Origin: Deltaproteobacteria bacterium
GTDB lineage: Bacteria > Desulfobacterota > Syntrophia > Syntrophales > UBA5619
Reading direction: 5' to 3'
DNA: 56,944 nt
Assembly (NCBI GenBank): GCA_021372695.1
Contig: JAJFTY010000147.1
Location: forward strand, 1-56,944
Shown here: in pieces, positions 53,773-56,944 of the stretch
How positions within the stretch are numbered: position 1 is the stretch's first letter
How the letters are laid out: every line of letters begins with the position of its first letter
Program-made: the position numbers and the translations under genes
Notes under the pieces: model-generated
Told to the model about the DNA's origin: nothing
Seen by the model: the letters and a program-made list of their open reading frames with translations, nothing else
The model's database searches: none

Positions 53773-55977
53773 CTATGCTCCCTGCCTGATTTTGTCCAGG
53801 GCCTCTTTCACCCGGGCGGGTGTCATCGGCACCTGGAAGAGCCGGATGCCCACGGAATCGAACAAGGCGTTTCCGATCACCGCGCCCACGACGGTGATGG
53901 CCGGCTCCCCGCCGCCCTGGGGCGGCACGTCGTTGTTCTCGACCAGGATCGTCTCGACCTTCGGCAGCCAGGAGAAGCGGGGGATCTTGTAGGTGTCGAA
54001 ATTGGCGTTCAGGATTCCGCCGCCCTTGAAATCGACCTCCTCGGTCAGCGCATAGCCGAGCCCCATGGTGAGCCCCCCCTCCATCTGGAGCCTCGCCCCC
54101 TCGGGGTTGATGACGATCCCCATCTCCTGGGCGCAGAGAAGCCGCTTCACCCGGATCTCGCCGCTTGTCCGGTTCACCTCCACCTCGGCCATGGCCGCGA
54201 CGCAGGTCCCCGCGTCGGAGGAGCAGGCCACGCCGAAGCCCCGGCCGCTCGGGGCCTTGGCCGGCTGCCAGCCGAACGCCGCGGCCGCGGCCGTGAGCGT
54301 CTTCACCATCCGCGGATCGTCGAGGTTCTTCAGGCGGAAGGCGAGCGGGTCCTCGCCCAGGGCTGCGGCCATGATGTCGATCTGGGATTCCCGGGCGAAG
54401 GTGTTCGAATTGTTGCCCGGCGCGCGCCAGGGGCCGGTAGGGAAGGGATGGGCGCCGGATGCCCCCGTGTAGTGGACGAAGGCGGTCTCCTTGTGGTGGG
54501 GCACGGCATAGATCTGCTCCGCGCCCCGGGGGCCCGCGTAGTAGACGTCGTACTTCCAGAAGACGATCCGGCCTGCGGCGTCGACGCCCGAGCGGATCTG
54601 GACGATGGAGGCGGGCCGGAAGGTGTCGTAGAAGAACTCCTCCTTGCGGCTCCACATCACCTGCACGGGCCGGCCCGTTTCCTTCGCGAGGCGGGCCGCT
54701 TCCACGGCCTGGAGGTGGAAGCTCTTGCCGCCGAACCCGCCGCCCACGAAGGGCATGATGACCCGCACGTTCTTCGCCGGGATCCCGAGGGCCCGGGCGA
54801 TCGACTCCTTGGCGGGAAAGGGGGTCTGCGTGGAGGGCCATACCGTCACCCGCTCCCCCTCGACCCGGGCCGTGGCGGTGTGGGTCTCCATGGCGGCGTG
54901 GGCCACATAGTAGTCGACGTACTCGGCGGCGAAGCTCTTTGCGGCCCGCCTCTCCCCCTCCGCGAGATCGCCTCCCTCCGAGACCACCTCTCCCGTTTTC
55001 GGCGCCGCGGTGAGGAGGTGTTTGTGGATCGTCCGGCTGTTCAGGCTGTTCGCCGGGAGGTCGAACTCCGCCTTCACGAGGGAGAGGGCCCTGGCGGCGA
55101 CATCGGGATGTTTGTGGAGGACCGCGACCAGGTCCGGCTCTTCCACGACGAGCAGGTCCGGGTCTCCCCGGAGGGCCGAGGTGTCAACGCGCTTCAGCTC
55201 CGCCCCGTGAACCGGGGGCCGGAGCAGCTTCGCGTGGAGCATCCCGGGCAGGCGGATGTCGCCCGCGTAGAGGGCCCGGCCCGTCACCTTCTGCACGCTG
55301 TCCGTGCGGCGGTGGGGCTTCCCCATGACCTTGAACTCGGAGACCCTCTTCACGGCCGGCTTGGCGGGAAGGTGCCGCTCGATCAGCTGGCCCCGGGTCA
55401 GCTCGGCATAGGTGATCTGCTTTCCGCTGCCGCTCTGGTCCGATACCACGCCGTCCTTCACGGTGAGGCGGCCCATGTCGAGGCCGAGGCGCTCGGCCGC
55501 CATCATCATCAGAACGATGCGCGCCTCGGCAGCCGCCTCCCGGAGGGGCGGCCCGAAGAAGCGGGTGCTCCGCGACCCGAAGGTACCCGAATCCCAGGGG
55601 CAGAGGTCGGTATCGCCCATGACCATGTCTACGGATTCGACCGCTACGTCCAGCTCGTCGGCCAGCATCTGGGCGAGCGACGTGACCACCCCCTGGCCGA
55701 GCTCGACCTTGCCGGTGAAGCAGCTCACCCGGCCGTCCGCGCCGATCCGCAGGAAGGCGTTGAAGTCCGCCGGAATCTCCTGGCCCGCGCGCTGGGCCTG
55801 GGCCGGAAGAAGCCCGACGGTGAAGAGGACGACGAGCCCTCCGCCCGTGACCTTCAGGAAGTCGCGGCGGGTGACGGGAAGGTCGAACGTGACGGCGTCG
55901 GATTCCGGGGGCCGGAGATCGGCCGCAACCCTGTTCCCGTCGGTATCGGATTCCGGATGGCGTTTTCTCTCTTCCAT
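53773..55977 (-). CDS. iorB: Molybdenum hydroxylase large subunit (isoquinoline 1-oxidoreductase beta type)
   Basis: 734 residues. Tat motif TRRDFLK (Arg37, Arg38) and a hydrophobic core ending AQAQ, so a periplasmic enzyme. Mo-cofactor motifs: GQGVVTSLAQML, GGGFGGKSFH and the C-terminal GGGEPAITVVGAVIGNALFD with the catalytic Glu. Oxidises an aromatic N-heterocycle or aldehyde with water; substrate unknown. GGAGG 8 bases before the ATG. No FAD subunit is encoded, so electrons probably go to a cytochrome. Two bases after the iorA stop. Confidence 0.92.
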   Translation of the reverse strand: MEERKRHPESDTDGNRVAADLRPPESDAVTFDLPVTRRDFLKVTGGGLVVLFTVGLLPAQAQRAGQEIPADFNAFLRIGADGRVSCFTGKVELGQGVVTSLAQMLADELDVAVESVDMVMGDTDLCPWDSGTFGSRSTRFFGPPLREAAAEARIVLMMMAAERLGLDMGRLTVKDGVVSDQSGSGKQITYAELTRGQLIERHLPAKPAVKRVSEFKVMGKPHRRTDSVQKVTGRALYAGDIRLPGMLHAKLLRPPVHGAELKRVDTSALRGDPDLLVVEEPDLVAVLHKHPDVAARALSLVKAEFDLPANSLNSRTIHKHLLTAAPKTGEVVSEGGDLAEGERRAAKSFAAEYVDYYVAHAAMETHTATARVEGERVTVWPSTQTPFPAKESIARALGIPAKNVRVIMPFVGGGFGGKSFHLQAVEAARLAKETGRPVQVMWSRKEEFFYDTFRPASIVQIRSGVDAAGRIVFWKYDVYYAGPRGAEQIYAVPHHKETAFVHYTGASGAHPFPTGPWRAPGNNSNTFARESQIDIMAAALGEDPLAFRLKNLDDPRMVKTLTAAAAAFGWQPAKAPSGRGFGVACSSDAGTCVAAMAEVEVNRTSGEIRVKRLLCAQEMGIVINPEGARLQMEGGLTMGLGYALTEEVDFKGGGILNANFDTYKIPRFSWLPKVETILVENNDVPPQGGGEPAITVVGAVIGNALFDSVGIRLFQVPMTPARVKEALDKIRQGA

Positions 55978-55979
55978 GA

Positions 55980-56456
55980 TCAGGCCCTCCCCGATTTCAT
56001 GGCCGCCGCTGCGCTGCGGATCGCCTGAATGACGCGGACGTAGGAGGTGCAGCGGCAGAGGTTGCGGTCCATGCCCCGGACGATCTCGGCGTCGCCCGGC
56101 TTCGGATTCTCCCGGAGCAGGCTGTAGGCGTTCAGGATCATGCCCGAGGTGCAGAAGCCGCATTGGAGCGCGTCGTGCTCCACGAAGGCCTGCTGGAGCG
56201 GATGGAGCACGCCGTTTTCGGCAAGCCCCTCGATCGTGAGCACCTCCTTTCCCGCGACCGCCTTCACCGGGGTCACGCACGAGCGGACCGCCTTTTCGTT
56301 CACGAGGACCGTGCAGGCGCCGCAGTGGGCCTGGCCGCAGCCATACTTCGTTCCGGTGAGTCCCAGGTCGCTGCGCAGGACCCAGAGGAGCATCCGCTCG
56401 GGATCGACGCTCAGGCTGACCGGTTTGCGGTTGATCTTCAGATCGATCGTTTCCAT
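55980..56456 (-). CDS. iorA: Molybdenum hydroxylase [2Fe-2S] subunit
   Basis: 158 residues. The plant-type [2Fe-2S] cluster is held by Cys40, Cys45, Cys48 and Cys60 (GCGQAHCGAC); the second by Cys99, Cys102, Cys134 and Cys136 (CGFC, CRC). It carries electrons from the Mo site. No Tat signal of its own, so it is likely exported folded with IorB. First gene of the operon. Confidence 0.94.
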   Translation of the reverse strand: METIDLKINRKPVSLSVDPERMLLWVLRSDLGLTGTKYGCGQAHCGACTVLVNEKAVRSCVTPVKAVAGKEVLTIEGLAENGVLHPLQQAFVEHDALQCGFCTSGMILNAYSLLRENPKPGDAEIVRGMDRNLCRCTSYVRVIQAIRSAAAAMKSGRA

Positions 56457-56499
56457 GGTTCAGAGTCCCTCCTTTGTACGGGTTCCACAAAGCGGCTCC

Positions 56500-56528
56500 A
56501 TTATATCCCCGCTTCCGGACCCCGTCAT
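56500..56528 (-). promoter_or_regulatory. Sigma-70 promoter for the iorA operon
   Basis: Minus strand ATGACG (56523-56528), 17 bases, perfect TATAAT (56500-56505), about 45 bases before the iorA start. Confidence 0.55.
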
Positions 56529-56666
56529 CCTGTTTTCGAACAGCCTCCCCGAAGGCGGCAGATCGCCGGTGCCGCAAGCCTTGCGGGAATTTCGGCCGCA
56601 GCCGTTGATATTTGTCCGGGAGAGTGAGATGATGGCGATCATTTGGCGGAAGCGGAGGTGTGTAAG

Positions 56667-56944
56667 ATGAAAGTATTATTGGTCAATGGCAGTCCGAACC
56701 GGGAGGGATGCACCTACACGGCCCTTCGTGAAATCGAAAAGGAGCTGAACAGAGGGGATATCGAAACGGAAATATTCCATCTCGGCAACAAGCCGATCCG
56801 GGGATGCACGGCATGCGCAAAATGTTCTGACCTGGGGAAATGCGTGTTCGACGACGATGTTGTGAACGTCGCCCTCGGCAAAGCCGACAAGGCGGACGGG
56901 TTCATCTTCGGTTCTCCCGTCCACTATGCCGGGCCTTCCGGTTT
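56667..56944 (+). CDS. NADPH-dependent FMN reductase / iron-sulfur flavoprotein, N-terminal part
   Basis: The first 92 codons are present and the gene runs off the right edge. MKVLLVNGSPNREGCTYTAL is the FMN-phosphate loop of the flavodoxin-like reductase family; RGCTACAKC with a further Cys in GKCVF is the compact cysteine motif of iron-sulfur flavoproteins common in anaerobes; GFIFGSPVHYAG is the next flavin loop. Ribosome site GGAGGTG. Divergent from the iorA operon. Confidence 0.9.
   Translation, partial: MKVLLVNGSPNREGCTYTALREIEKELNRGDIETEIFHLGNKPIRGCTACAKCSDLGKCVFDDDVVNVALGKADKADGFIFGSPVHYAGPSG

Noticed and set aside
1..56944. Phage-defence island, CRISPR array, prophage, insertion sequence, tRNA or rRNA
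   Set aside because: No regular spaced repeats, no nuclease, transposase, integrase or Cas motifs and no cloverleaf-like tRNA stretch were seen on either strand.

Overview
The window looks like a chromosome piece from an anaerobic, GC-rich deltaproteobacterium (Desulfobacterota, in the direction of Syntrophales/Geobacter-like lineages). The evidence is a tungsten-type aldehyde:ferredoxin oxidoreductase with its own cofactor genes, a periplasmic [NiFe] uptake hydrogenase with cytochrome b, a type III glutamine synthetase, a sigma-54 activator, a probable selenoprotein and many small lipoproteins. The placement is inference from gene content. I see no rRNA, tRNA, CRISPR array, prophage or insertion sequence.

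Layout. 1-6.5 kb: minus-strand genes (partial secreted protein, HAD phosphatase, an AT-rich signal peptidase I, a PanE-family reductase, a large secreted protein with dockerin-like repeats). 7.1-8.2 kb: a lipoprotein pair. 8.3-10 kb: prfC behind a promoter and an intrinsic terminator. 10.1-16.4 kb: hydroxyacid dehydrogenase, tungsten AOR and tautomerase, with a divergent MFS transporter and cupin gene and a moeB-moaD pair facing them. 16.4-30 kb: a NifA-like activator, a strong sigma-54 promoter and a run of glutamine-making and glutamine-using genes (glnN, glnA, carA, guaA, carB, purF), then a DNA glycosylase. 30.7-39.6 kb: a PocR/PAS hybrid histidine kinase, ihfA, a DsbA/FrnE-type gene with an in-frame UGA (Sec), a beta-hydroxyacid dehydrogenase, a solo ACP, a PAS/HD-GYP protein, a Nudix protein and an acrylyl-CoA reductase-like enzyme. 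39.7-46.9 kb: PBP1, hypB, hypA, maturation protease, cytochrome b, hydrogenase large and small subunits (all minus). 47.4-49.1 kb: small envelope proteins. 49.2-52.2 kb: Prc protease and a small secreted protein. 52.2-56.5 kb: a four-gene operon for a periplasmic molybdenum hydroxylase (iorA-iorB), an AroE-like dehydrogenase and a MocA-like cytidylyltransferase. The window ends inside an iron-sulfur flavoprotein/FMN reductase gene.

How they work together. The glutamine block puts ammonia assimilation beside three glutamine amidotransferase steps, and a consensus sigma-54 promoter sits just before glnN with an activator gene next door. The hydrogenase block holds structural, membrane and maturation genes and should feed electrons from periplasmic H2 to quinone. 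Two metal-pterin enzymes (W-AOR and Mo-hydroxylase) each have cofactor genes beside them.

The points I would look at first: the Sec-UGA in the DsbA-like gene, the Asp/Cys ligand changes in the hydrogenase small subunit, a two-copy palindromic element whose arms differ in sequence but keep pairing, the terminator inside the prfC leader, and the activator gene that has no ATG where its domain begins.
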